Source: Pseudomonadota bacterium
GTDB taxonomy: Bacteria; Pseudomonadota; Gammaproteobacteria; Steroidobacterales; Woeseiaceae
DNA: 35,271 nucleotides
Direction of reading: 5' to 3'
NCBI GenBank assembly: GCA_022573655.1
Contig: JACZTO010000009.1
Location: forward strand, 30,561 to 65,831
Shown here: positions 1 to 10,098 of the stretch, one piece after another
Layout of the letters: the number at the start of each line of letters is the position of its first letter
Numbering within the stretch: position 1 is the first letter of the stretch
Translations under genes and position numbers: made by a program
Notes under the pieces: model-generated
What the model saw: only the letters and a program-made list of their open reading frames with translations
Told to the model about the DNA's origin: nothing
Database searches by the model: none

Positions 1-422
1 TGCAAAAGCGCGAGACTGCGATCAAGCGTCCAGAAGGCGACCTGCAATGTCTCGCGTGGAATTTTCTGGTCGGATTGATCGGGTTTGATTAATTCCACGT
101 ACCATGAACAGTAATCATTCCAGAGAAATTCATATAGTTTCTTTAGCGCCGCAGACAAACGATAATCATCCATAGCTTCATTTACATTCTTAACCGCACG
201 CTCGAGTTTGGAGAGTATCCACTTATCCGGCAAACTCATCTTCGATCTGTCCGGCAACTCAGAAAAGTCAATTGAATCATCCTCAGGAACGCGCAGCTTT
301 AGAAAGCGGGCGACCTGATAGATTTTATTGATGAAATTCCGTCCGATTTCAAATGAATTCCGTGAAAGCCAGGGGTCCTGCCCATCGGGAGTCGCCAGAA
401 TCATGGACACACGCAAAGCGTC
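1..422 (-). pseudogene. valS: Valyl-tRNA synthetase internal fragment (cut at both ends)
   Basis: Read on the minus strand, positions 422 down to 1 are open and encode the end of the ValS catalytic core followed by the start of the anticodon-binding helical domain. The recognisable stretches are DALRVSMILATPDGQDPWLS, FEIGRNFINKIYQVARF, then LPDKWILSKLERAV and YEFLWNDYCSWYVELIKP, all class I ValS hallmarks. The 3' end runs off the left edge. At the 5' side similarity stops at the Asp codon (420-422); the next codon upstream does not fit ValS, and the DNA is instead ftsK on the other strand. The fragment looks more AT-rich by eye than the genes to its right. Family identity is secure. Whether it is a true gene broken in the genome or a misjoined sequence from elsewhere cannot be decided here; I favour a misjoin. 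Confidence 0.85.
403..422. other. Junction of valS (minus) and ftsK (plus) with short shared sequence
   Basis: The bases from about 409 to 422 are meaningful on both strands: the plus strand gives T-R-K-A-S of the FtsK gamma domain and the minus strand gives D-A-L-R-V of ValS. Left of it only ValS continues and right of it only FtsK continues. A 10-20 base microhomology joining inverted sequences is what multiple-displacement-amplification chimeras or short-overlap assembly misjoins look like. A real inversion would have destroyed two essential genes. Confidence 0.7.
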
Positions 423-570
423 AATTTCGGGGGTGCAAAGGCGCCTCAAAATTGGTTACAACCGTGCTGCGAGAATGGTGGAGTCGATGGAAGCGGCCGG
501 TTTGGTCGGTCCGTTGCAGTCGAATGGCACACGTGAAATTCTGGTGTCGATTCCGGCCAAAGATGATTAG
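409..570 (+). pseudogene. ftsK: DNA translocase FtsK, C-terminal gamma domain fragment
   Basis: About 53 residues ending at the TAG at 568-570 match the winged-helix gamma domain at the extreme C-terminus of FtsK: TRKASISGVQRRLKIGYNRA, then ARMVESMEAAGLVGP and NGTREILV. In the family this domain reads KOPS sequences and contacts XerD during chromosome dimer resolution at division. Nothing upstream of about 406 resembles FtsK (no linker, motor or membrane domain), so only the tail of a normally 750-1300 residue protein is present. It lies 9 bp before lolA, the usual gammaproteobacterial order, so this fragment belongs to the genome on its right. In-frame ATGs at 328 and 403 are accidental, lying in or at the edge of the antisense valS segment. 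Confidence 0.88.
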
Positions 571-579
571 CTGCCACTG

Positions 580-1239
580 ATGATCCGAAAATTCATTTTG
601 CTGTTCGTCATTGCCTGCTCAGCTGCGAATGTAGCGGCGCAATCGAGCGTCGACGAAATGGGCGAGATGCTCGTCCATCATTTCCTCACTGATGTCACAA
701 CCATGCAAGGCAGTTTTGAGCAGTCGTTGATAGATGCCGACGGTACAGTGGTCGAAGTGACCAGCGGAACGCTGGAAATCGAACGTCCCGTCCGTTTTCG
801 CTGGTCTTATAGTGAACCCTACGAACAGTGGCTGATCGCCGACGGTCTCAATGTCTGGAGTTACGATCTGGATTTGCAGCAGGTCACGGTGAAACCACAG
901 CGCGATGCGCTGGCCAATACGCCTGCGTTGTTGCTGGGCGGAGCAAAGGATGCCCTGGCGCAGTTCAATTTTGGTGGTACGACGGTTGACGAGGTGACGA
1001 CCTGGGTACGCCTGGAACCGAAAGACGAAAACAGTGGCTTCAATCGTATCGAACTCGGCTTTATCGATGGCAAACTGATGCGCATGATGTTTTTCGATAA
1101 TTTGCAGCAGACAACCTTGATCGCGTTGCACGATGTCACCATTAACGAGCCGATCGATGCCGAGCGATTCGAGTTTTCGGCGCCCGATGGTGTCGACGTA
1201 GTTGGTGTGCCCATCACGACTGAAGCCGCGGACTTCTGA
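580..1239 (+). CDS. lolA: Outer-membrane lipoprotein carrier protein LolA
   Basis: 219 residues, normal for the family. LolA is the periplasmic chaperone that takes lipoproteins from LolCDE at the inner membrane and hands them to LolB at the outer membrane. Residues 1-20 form a Sec signal peptide ending in an A-A-Q-S type cleavage region. The mature part has the LolA pattern: M-Q-G-S-F-E-Q at 42-48, E-I-E-R-P-V-R-F-R-W near 66-75, then W-S-Y-D-L-D-L-Q-Q-V-T-V near 93-104, the half-barrel strands that shield the acyl chains. The ATG at 580 is 9 bp after the ftsK stop with no strong Shine-Dalgarno, suggesting translational coupling to ftsK. Its stop overlaps the next start by one base (TGATG). 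Confidence 0.95.
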   Translation: MIRKFILLFVIACSAANVAAQSSVDEMGEMLVHHFLTDVTTMQGSFEQSLIDADGTVVEVTSGTLEIERPVRFRWSYSEPYEQWLIADGLNVWSYDLDLQQVTVKPQRDALANTPALLLGGAKDALAQFNFGGTTVDEVTTWVRLEPKDENSGFNRIELGFIDGKLMRMMFFDNLQQTTLIALHDVTINEPIDAERFEFSAPDGVDVVGVPITTEAADF

Positions 1240-1656
1240 TGTTGCCTTTGCAGTATGCACGGCGCTGGCAATCGGCCAGCATCTTTCTCCTGCTTGCAGT
1301 GCTCGCCGCGACGCTGTTGCCGGCTGTCTGGTTTTGGCATGACAAGATCGAGATACTTAATTGGATTGCAAGCATCGACAAATGGTTGCACGGGGCTACA
1401 TTCCTGGTGCTATCGATCTGGTTTGCAGGACAATATCGTCCGCTCTCGTATTGGCGAATTGCGGTTGGTTTGCTGGCATTCGGGCTGGTTATTGAGAGTT
1501 GCCAGCGCATGGTCAGCTACCGTACCGCTGACTGGCTCGACGTTGCGGCGGATGCTGCCGGTATAATCATCGGTATTGCGGTCGCAACGGCAGGTGCAGG
1601 TGGATGGTGTCTGCGTGTTGAGGGCTGGATTCTGAGGCGAAGTACTGGCGCCAATA

Positions 1657-1664
<8 letters not shown>
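1239..1664 (+). CDS. VanZ-like small membrane protein
   Basis: 141 residues with four hydrophobic segments (about 13-33, 52-65, 71-88 and 103-120). The VanZ-like pattern is visible: D-K-W-L-H-G at 47-52 between the first two segments, a Glu in the third (I-E-S-C-Q, near 86) and D-W-L-D-V-A-A-D-A-A-G before the last. The biochemical role of VanZ-like proteins is poorly known; the founding member gives low-level teicoplanin resistance. It overlaps lolA by 1 base and rarA by 8, so it is cotranscribed. In E. coli rarA directly follows lolA, so this gene is an insertion into that conserved order. The start is the ATG at 1239; a short cytoplasmic N-terminus precedes the first membrane segment. Confidence 0.8.
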
Positions 1665-4270
<2,606 letters not shown>

Positions 4271-4272
4271 AC

Positions 4273-7071
4273 CTACTTGCGCAGCACGTCAGATTTGAGT
4301 TCCGTGAGTGCAGCCTGCCAACGATCGACGGAGAGTCGATAGTATTCTTCCCAATCTTCGCTACCGGGAATTCCGGCTACGGTGATGGTGAGTTGTGTAT
4401 TGTCGCCAATCTCACGCACCTGGAAATCGATGGTAATCGGACCTGTCGGCAGCGGTTCCTCTTCATCCAGCGGTGACAAGACTGCACGCAGGCGCCGCGT
4501 GGGTATGTAAATGTCAATTCGGCCGCTCATGGCAAAGCCGTCGCGCAGGGACAAGTCAAAAAGACCGCCAATTTGTGCCGTAAACGAACCGTCCCTGGCC
4601 AGCCAGCGTTTCAAGATATCGATCTCGGTTATCGCTGCCCAGACTTCGTCTTTGTCTCTGGCCGTTTCGATGCTGGCCTCATGGCTACGCGTAATGTCTT
4701 CTGTTGGTGGCGCTGTCTTTGTATCGCGTTTTGCTTTTGGCATTGCCGTTTTTTGCGGCGGCTCCGGGTACGACACGATGTGCAAATCGCGCTGTGGGAA
4801 CGGGATTGAAATACCGGCCTCGCGAAACGCCCTGTCGATCTCGAAATTCAGATCACTCGTGACCGAAAACCTGCGCTCGATGCGTTGAATTCGCACGCGT
4901 AATTCGAAGTCCAGCGAACTGTCACCGAATCCCATAAACAGCGCACGTGGAGCCGGTGCACGTCCGTCGGTGATGATCTCAGCATGCGCGCGCGCGACGG
5001 TTTCCAGAATATCCCGTACTTTTTCGACGTCGCTGCCATACGCTACGCCGATTTGCACCTTCAGGCGACCGTGTGTATCGTGCAAAACCCAGTTGGTGAC
5101 CCGCCCGGAGACGAGCTCGGCATTCGGAACCAGGACATTCTGGTTATCGAGTGTTTCAATCTCGGTCGCACGAATTCGAATGCTGCGTACGAAGCCCTCA
5201 ATATCTCCGATTGTTACAAAATCGCCGGCCCGGATGGGACGCTCAAACAGTAATATCAATCCTGATACAAAATTATTGGCAATGCCTTGCATCCCGAAAC
5301 CCAAGCCAAGAGCCAGTGCCGCACCGATCCACGCCAGACCCGTCAGGTCGACATTGGCTATTCTCAGGGCGATGACGATCGCCAGAATAAACGCGACGTA
5401 GCCAAATAGCGTCAGGATCGCGTCGCGTGCGCCACGTTCGATCATCACTCGCTGCAACCAGCGGCGATCCACCCAGCGTTTGATCCAGCCAATCAAAACG
5501 ATGAGCAGCAAGAAGACCAGGATGCCGCCGATGACATCTTTGGGAACTATCGATACACCGCCAAGTTCCCAACCTTCGACGACAGACAGGCGTAACTTGT
5601 CGAGTGTGGAACCAGTAGTGTCCCAGACATAGATCAGGTAGACGATTGTGCTGATCCACAGAACCATGTCGGCGATGAGCTGCATAAAGCCAATGCCGGT
5701 ACCACTACCCTTGCCGCTAATGCCGAGCGTCGTCCGCACCTGGGACGCTGTTGACGATTCCTGCTCGATCAGGTAGTTGAATGCTGCGTAAAACAGCCAC
5801 AGGAATATCCACAGCAGGAACAGCGCGAGTACGGTTCTTACGATTCCTTGTACGAGGTACCCGGACAGGTTCTGGTAGCGCGACAGGAGCGCGATAATGG
5901 CCACGACGGCGGTCAATACGGCGAGATAGCGCAGCGCTTTGTAACGATTCCGCAGCCCCGGAATACGACCCAGGTAGGTCAAGAGAAAAAGCAGGGCAGT
6001 CGCCATCAGGAAAATCATCGAAGCCCGGCCGACTATATAGGGCTGTGATTCACGGACTGACGACCACTCACTACCGAGCACGACGTAGCTGACGCAGACG
6101 GTCAATACGACAAAGTACATCCGCAAGCGCATTGGTGCAACGTGGTCAGGAATCAGTCCCTTGATATCGGCAGACGGTGAGAGCGGTCCCGTCACCCAGT
6201 TGACGACGACGCAGCTGAGGCCGAATGCAAATATCGCGAGCGCACCTCGGATGACGAGCATGTCGCTCGAAGCGCCCGGAATCGTAATCGTCAAGACCAG
6301 CACTAGTGCAGCACCTTCTAGCCACAACGGTGCGAATTCTGCGAGCGGTTTCGTGAACAGATATTTCATTTGTGGCGGTGCGTCGTCACCACCAGCCGCC
6401 TCGTACCAAAGCGCAAACTTGCGTCTGGCGACAACTCCGGCGACAGCGGCTATCGCGCCGACGAAGATCAGGAGCCAGAACAGAACGACCGGCGTGATCC
6501 CCATCACCAGGTCCAGCGTCAGCGACTCGCGAACCCGCGACGGCCATTCGACCACTTGCGACGGGAAAGACTTAATCAAAGAAAATACAGAAAGCGATTT
6601 TCGCGACAGGAATTGCTGCGACAGTTCATTCTGCCTGTCCGATATCGTTGTCAGCAATGCCTTAGTCGCGTCAAGCATCCCTTCGCAGCGGGCTTGTTGC
6701 GCGATAGCCTCGTGCAGCGCCGCTCTGACTTCCCGACGTTGGTCCATCATTTCCTGGCTGGCCTCGGGATCGAGGTCCGTCAGCGGCACGAATCGTTCTT
6801 CGAGCCGAGTACGCGCGGCACTACTTTCCTCGGCGCAGGCACTTGCGGCGATCTCGATTTCGTTGACGCGTGAGCGGACGTTGTTCAGGCCATCGACGTC
6901 AATGTCTTCTGTCGCGACGAGCAGGGAGAAATCCTGCAATTCGACCGCAGCTTCGATGTCATTAAACGCCTGCTCATCTTGCGCGTGTGCAGAAAACGAG
7001 AGAAGAAGCGTCAGAAGGGCGCCCGTTGCACCCGGTGGAAGAAATCTCGAATATCGTACGGCGTCGCTCAT
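4273..7071 (-). CDS. MscS-family mechanosensitive channel with C-terminal SRPBCC domain
   Basis: 932 residues from the ATG at 7071 (a GTG at 7080 would add three). Order: signal peptide (1-31, ending S-A-H-A-Q); a charged, coiled-coil-prone periplasmic region to about 180 with two cysteines; around eight to ten hydrophobic segments; the MscS pore helix and beta domain at about 578-767, with the glycine/alanine-rich pore sequence G-A-A-L-A-L-G-L-G-F-G-M-Q-G-I and the following F-E-R-P-I-R-A-G-D-F-V. This is the large MscK/MscM-like layout. After a polar linker, residues about 799-927 (E-V-W-A-A-I-T-E through the end) resemble an AHSA1/START-like SRPBCC domain, an unusual cytoplasmic addition that could bind a small hydrophobic ligand. 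No convincing Shine-Dalgarno is seen; a strong hairpin lies just upstream. It converges on serS with a 2-bp gap. The channel call is firm; the SRPBCC call is by pattern. Confidence 0.9.
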   Translation of the reverse strand: MSDAVRYSRFLPPGATGALLTLLLSFSAHAQDEQAFNDIEAAVELQDFSLLVATEDIDVDGLNNVRSRVNEIEIAASACAEESSAARTRLEERFVPLTDLDPEASQEMMDQRREVRAALHEAIAQQARCEGMLDATKALLTTISDRQNELSQQFLSRKSLSVFSLIKSFPSQVVEWPSRVRESLTLDLVMGITPVVLFWLLIFVGAIAAVAGVVARRKFALWYEAAGGDDAPPQMKYLFTKPLAEFAPLWLEGAALVLVLTITIPGASSDMLVIRGALAIFAFGLSCVVVNWVTGPLSPSADIKGLIPDHVAPMRLRMYFVVLTVCVSYVVLGSEWSSVRESQPYIVGRASMIFLMATALLFLLTYLGRIPGLRNRYKALRYLAVLTAVVAIIALLSRYQNLSGYLVQGIVRTVLALFLLWIFLWLFYAAFNYLIEQESSTASQVRTTLGISGKGSGTGIGFMQLIADMVLWISTIVYLIYVWDTTGSTLDKLRLSVVEGWELGGVSIVPKDVIGGILVFLLLIVLIGWIKRWVDRRWLQRVMIERGARDAILTLFGYVAFILAIVIALRIANVDLTGLAWIGAALALGLGFGMQGIANNFVSGLILLFERPIRAGDFVTIGDIEGFVRSIRIRATEIETLDNQNVLVPNAELVSGRVTNWVLHDTHGRLKVQIGVAYGSDVEKVRDILETVARAHAEIITDGRAPAPRALFMGFGDSSLDFELRVRIQRIERRFSVTSDLNFEIDRAFREAGISIPFPQRDLHIVSYPEPPQKTAMPKAKRDTKTAPPTEDITRSHEASIETARDKDEVWAAITEIDILKRWLARDGSFTAQIGGLFDLSLRDGFAMSGRIDIYIPTRRLRAVLSPLDEEEPLPTGPITIDFQVREIGDNTQLTITVAGIPGSEDWEEYYRLSVDRWQAALTELKSDVLRK

Positions 7072-7084
7072 AGATACCACTAGA

Positions 7085-7109
7085 GAAGGGGCCCATGCCG
7101 GGCCCCTTC
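7085..7109 (-). terminator. Perfect 10-bp hairpin between the Bax-inhibitor gene and the channel gene
   Basis: GAAGGGGCCC (7085-7094) and GGGCCCCTTC (7100-7109) pair perfectly around a 5-base loop. On the minus strand the hairpin begins 12 bp after the stop of the BI-1 gene and is followed by TCT rather than a long U tract, so it may be a weak intrinsic terminator. It also sits 13 bp before the ATG of the channel gene, whose leader it would structure if transcription reads through. Confidence 0.6.
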
Positions 7110-7121
7110 GAGTTCAGATGC

Positions 7122-7817
7122 TTAGTGACGGCTCATAATGAGTCTCAGTATGTACCAGAACATCATTGCGATCGATGCGAACAAGGCCATCGACGCAGCG
7201 ACATATTTGTCCTGCGGGTAGTGGTGCATGATATTCGATGTGTCGTAAAGAACAGCCACGCCAGCGAAACCGATCATGCCGACAGAAAACCAGGTGCCGA
7301 GATTCCAGCCAAACAGAAAAGACGCGCCGATCAGGCCAATGGCGATAAAGAAACCCCAGACCATGACGCTGCGCAAGAAGGAAAAGTCCTTACGCGTAAT
7401 CATCACGGTCGCGATGAGGGCGACGCAGCCAAACACCGTGACACCGGCGGCGCTTTCGATCATGCTGCCACTGGCATCCATTTTCAGCGCCATTGCCAGC
7501 ATCGGTACAAACATCAGCGACCAGGCCACCACGAACACTGCGAAAGCGACGTATTGCGAGGTGATCGACTTAAGCCGGTGCGCGTAATGACTCGCGCCCC
7601 AACTCAAGGCCATAAACGCCATCAGGACGAGCATCGGGCTGCCCAACATGGGTTCGGCAATCGCCCAGGCCACACCGGACTGAAACAGATACGTTTCGAT
7701 TGCGACCAGCGCCAGCAGTGCGCCGACGACGTGCGCGTAGCACTTCCAGATAAACTCGGCGCGATCATCGACCGCGAGGCTCGAGACTGGCGCCATTGAA
7801 TTCATATTGTCCTGCAT
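7122..7817 (-). CDS. Bax inhibitor-1/YccA family membrane protein
   Basis: 231 residues and seven hydrophobic segments, starting at about residue 24 (Y-A-H-V-V-G-A-L-L-A-L) and ending in F-A-S-I-A-M-M-F-W-Y-I-L-R-L-I-M, the usual BI-1/YccA architecture. The A-V-L-Y-D-T-S-N-I-M loop carries the conserved Asp near the end of the sixth segment. Eukaryotic and Bacillus (BsYetJ) members are pH-sensitive calcium leak channels, and E. coli YccA modulates FtsH; which applies here is unknown. The ATG at 7817 has AAGGAG about 7 bases upstream, so the longer reading from 7889 is rejected. It lies downstream of the dehydrogenase on the same strand, 55 bp away. Confidence 0.9.
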   Translation of the reverse strand: MQDNMNSMAPVSSLAVDDRAEFIWKCYAHVVGALLALVAIETYLFQSGVAWAIAEPMLGSPMLVLMAFMALSWGASHYAHRLKSITSQYVAFAVFVVAWSLMFVPMLAMALKMDASGSMIESAAGVTVFGCVALIATVMITRKDFSFLRSVMVWGFFIAIGLIGASFLFGWNLGTWFSVGMIGFAGVAVLYDTSNIMHHYPQDKYVAASMALFASIAMMFWYILRLIMSRH

Positions 7818-7872
7818 TCGTGTAACTCCTTTGTATACGAATGGGGCGATTCTACACCAATCATGTGCTGTG

Positions 7873-8532
7873 CTACCACGGTAACTCATAGCCTTCGGCG
7901 TGCCAGAATCCGCCGGTATTTTCCATGCTGAGATTGTCGATGCGCTGAATCAGCCCGCTCACCGATTCTGCCGGCGATATCCCCTTACCGCTGGTCATGT
8001 CGGTCGCGACGTATCCTGGGTGCAGTAGTGCGACAGCAATCCCCAATGGTTTGAGATCGTGCATGAGGTTAACGCCGACCTGATTGACCGCCGTTTTGGA
8101 TGCCCGATAGCCGTAATAGCCGCCGGAGCTGTTATCTGCAATCGAGCCAACCCGGCTTGTGATAATGACGACCTTCGAACCTTGGGCAAGATTGTCGCGC
8201 AATGCCTCCGTAATTCGCAATGGACCCAGCGTGTTGACTCGGTATTGCTGCAGCATTTCATCGTAATCGAGACTGCCAAATTTGTCGCCGTGCACTATTC
8301 CGGCATTGTTGATGAGAACGTCAATCGTCTGTTCGCCGACCTCGCCTTTGAGCCGGTGCAGAGAATCGCCATCAGCAACGTCAATACCCGTGATGACGCG
8401 AACGCCGAGGTGGGATAACGCATCGCTCGCAGTCCTGCAAACCGCGATGACGTCATCGCCACGAGCGTCAAGTTGCGTTGCGAGCTGCAGACCTATGCCA
8501 CGGTTGCAGCCTGTGATGAGAATGGTGGCCAA
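7873..8532 (-). CDS. Short-chain dehydrogenase/reductase (SDR, csgA-like)
   Basis: 219 residues from a TTG at 8532 that has CAGGAG six bases upstream. Upstream ATGs are rejected because the ribosome site lies between them and the conserved start, and the open frame further up runs through tRNA-Ser. It is a classical NAD(P)-dependent Rossmann oxidoreductase. Visible are the glycine motif T-G-C-N-R-G-I-G near residues 7-14, N-N-A-G near 77, the catalytic Ser in I-I-T-S-R-V, and Y-x-x-x-K as Y-R-A-S-K, followed by H-P-G-Y-V-A-T-D-M. The length and the L-H-P-G-Y-V-A-T-D-M-T ending resemble the csgA/YKL071W-like group of small SDRs. The substrate cannot be told. It is the first gene after tRNA-Ser on this strand. 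Confidence 0.9.
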   Translation of the reverse strand: MATILITGCNRGIGLQLATQLDARGDDVIAVCRTASDALSHLGVRVITGIDVADGDSLHRLKGEVGEQTIDVLINNAGIVHGDKFGSLDYDEMLQQYRVNTLGPLRITEALRDNLAQGSKVVIITSRVGSIADNSSGGYYGYRASKTAVNQVGVNLMHDLKPLGIAVALLHPGYVATDMTSGKGISPAESVSGLIQRIDNLSMENTGGFWHAEGYELPW

Positions 8533-8596
8533 ATCGAGCTCCTGTATCGGATGGGGCAATACAAGCATAATCCCAGGCCCTCGCACCCAACCATTA

Positions 8597-8615
8597 TGCC
8601 CCTTGATGAGGGGCA
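8597..8615 (-). terminator. Possible terminator hairpin after tRNA-Ser
   Basis: TGCCCCT (8597-8603) and AGGGGCA (8609-8615) form a 7-bp stem with a 5-base loop, 9 bp beyond the CCA end of tRNA-Ser in its direction of transcription. There is no U tract after it, so termination or processing is only suggested. Confidence 0.4.
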
Positions 8616-8623
8616 CAGTTGTT

Positions 8624-8714
8624 TGGCGGAGAGGGTGGGATTTGAACCCACGAAGGGCTATTAACCCTTGCTGGTTTTCAAGACCAGTGCATTCAACCGC
8701 TCTGCCACCTCTCC
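8624..8714 (-). tRNA. tRNA-Ser (anticodon UGA)
   Basis: A full 91-nt cloverleaf including an encoded CCA. The acceptor stem is GGAGAGG/CCTCTCC with discriminator G; the anticodon stem is CTGGT/ACCAG around loop CTTGAAA, giving anticodon UGA; the T arm is GTGGG/CCCAC around TTCAAAT. The long variable arm (AAGGG paired with CCCTT) marks it as a serine tRNA. It reads UCA and other UCN codons. Confidence 0.97.
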
Positions 8715-8855
8715 GGTGTAGGGGCCAGCGGCTGCGAATTGTGCTTGCAGTATCCGCAGGATTCAAGCCGTTAAGCAGGTATCTATTGAAATTCATTGGA
8801 ATGACTTCCATATCCTGTTGTCTTACACCTCTGAAACGCCATGGAGTAAGTAATC

Positions 8856-9755
8856 TTGATTTTAAGAAAGCTTTGTAAGATATTGATAATACTTGGTGTA
8901 TTGACGATATCTTCGGCATGGGCAGAAACTGATGCGAACGACCTGTATCAGGCGGAGAGATGGGCGGAGGCCCTGGAGGCATACACGGCTATCGTTGCCG
9001 GGAATCCTGATGACGGATTGTCCTGGTTGCGACTTGCGGTCAGTGCACGCAGGGCTGAGCGTTACGATGTCGCGCTGAATGCGCTCTCCGAGGCCGATGA
9101 TCTTGAATTCGCATCGTTGCAGGTCAAGATGGAACGTGCGCGCCTGAAAGTACTGAGCGGCGATACCGAAGGTGCCGTCGCGGATCTTCAGGCAGTTGCA
9201 GCGAGCGGATTTACAGCCGTAGGAATAATTACCAGCGATCCTGTCCTCGGGACATTGGCGGGCAACGCCGCTTTTGACAGCATGGTCGCTGAAATGTCAG
9301 TTGCGGCGTATCCCTGCGAACACGACGAGGCGTTTTCAGCATTCGATTTCTGGGTAGGCGAATGGGAGGTTCACGGCGCCGGCGGAACCTATGCCGGCAG
9401 CAATGTAATCGAGCGTGCCGAACGCGGCTGTGTCCTGATCGAGATCTGGAGCAGCGCCAGTGGTGGCAGCGGAATGAGCATCAATTATCTCGACAAGGTC
9501 AGCGGGGAGTGGGTGCAAGTATGGAATGATGCGAGTGGCAGCCAGATTAATATTCGCGGTGGCATGACCGAAGAGGGTATGCTGTTGGTCGGCACCATTC
9601 ACTATGTATCCAGCGGTTCGACGCAGCCGTTTCGTGGCTTGTGGACGCTTCTGCCGGACGGCAGGGTGCGACAGTTTTTTGAGACCTCGGCAGATGACGG
9701 CGAAACATGGACATCGTGGTTTGAAGGATTTTACACACGGAAATCGGTCGAATAA
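8856..9755 (+). CDS. Exported protein: TPR-like region plus DUF1579-like domain
   Basis: 299 residues. The start is a TTG at 8856 with GGAG nine bases upstream. Residues 1-24 are a signal peptide (ending S-S-A-W-A-E), so the protein is periplasmic. Residues about 27-115 hold two to three TPR-like helix pairs (Y-Q-A-E-R-W-A-E-A-L-E-A-Y and L-R-L-A-V-S-A-R-R-A-E-R-Y-D-V-A). Residues about 163-296 begin F-D-F-W-V-G-E-W-E-V, the signature opening of DUF1579-type lipocalin-like barrels, and continue with repeated W-containing strands. The function is unknown; the barrel suggests binding of a small hydrophobic molecule. It starts about 140 bp from tRNA-Ser, divergently. Confidence 0.75.
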   Translation: MILRKLCKILIILGVLTISSAWAETDANDLYQAERWAEALEAYTAIVAGNPDDGLSWLRLAVSARRAERYDVALNALSEADDLEFASLQVKMERARLKVLSGDTEGAVADLQAVAASGFTAVGIITSDPVLGTLAGNAAFDSMVAEMSVAAYPCEHDEAFSAFDFWVGEWEVHGAGGTYAGSNVIERAERGCVLIEIWSSASGGSGMSINYLDKVSGEWVQVWNDASGSQINIRGGMTEEGMLLVGTIHYVSSGSTQPFRGLWTLLPDGRVRQFFETSADDGETWTSWFEGFYTRKSVE

Positions 9756-9790
9756 TCGATGGTTATGCAACGATTGTTAAGGAACAAAGC

Positions 9791-10087
9791 TTGAAATACA
9801 CTGCTATGAATCGTGGAGTTTCGATTGGCAACCCGATCGCCAATATTTTTGTAATTGTCGTCGGTGCACTGGCTATCGGTGCCTCTATCGTCCTGGGATT
9901 CTTTGCGTTGGTCGTCCTCGGTAGCATCATCACAGTGCTTGCCGCCATTATTGGTTTGCGTGTGTGGTGGTTCAACCGCACGTTGCGAAGCCAGATGAAA
10001 TCGAAACCCGCGCGACGTGAGCAGTCGCCCGGTGAGTTTATTGAAGGTGATTACAGAATCGTTGCTGACGATCGCGACGACGAGTAG
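9791..10087 (+). CDS. Small two-helix membrane protein
   Basis: 98 residues from the TTG at 9791 (AAGGA lies eight or nine bases upstream), or 93 from the ATG at 9806. Two hydrophobic segments at about 17-38 and 40-57 run almost together, followed by W-W-F-N-R-T-L-R and a charged cytoplasmic tail ending G-E-F-I-E-G-D-Y-R-I-V-A-D-D-R-D-D-E. I recall similar short proteins with this acidic D-Y-R-V-V tail in gammaproteobacteria but know no function. It lies 35 bp after the previous gene and 11 bp before the phosphatase gene, so it probably belongs to the same transcript. Confidence 0.65.
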   Translation: MKYTAMNRGVSIGNPIANIFVIVVGALAIGASIVLGFFALVVLGSIITVLAAIIGLRVWWFNRTLRSQMKSKPARREQSPGEFIEGDYRIVADDRDDE

Positions 10088-10098
10088 AGTCGCGCTCC

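Noticed and set aside
6161-7138. Long plus-strand open frame (325 codons) over the channel gene
   Set aside because: It is antisense to a gene with clear family motifs, has a Ser/Arg-rich composition typical of shadow frames, and no ribosome site.
7095-7799. 234-codon plus-strand open frame over the BI-1 gene
   Set aside because: Its composition is His, Arg and Gln rich, the mirror of membrane helices on the other strand; no motif is present.
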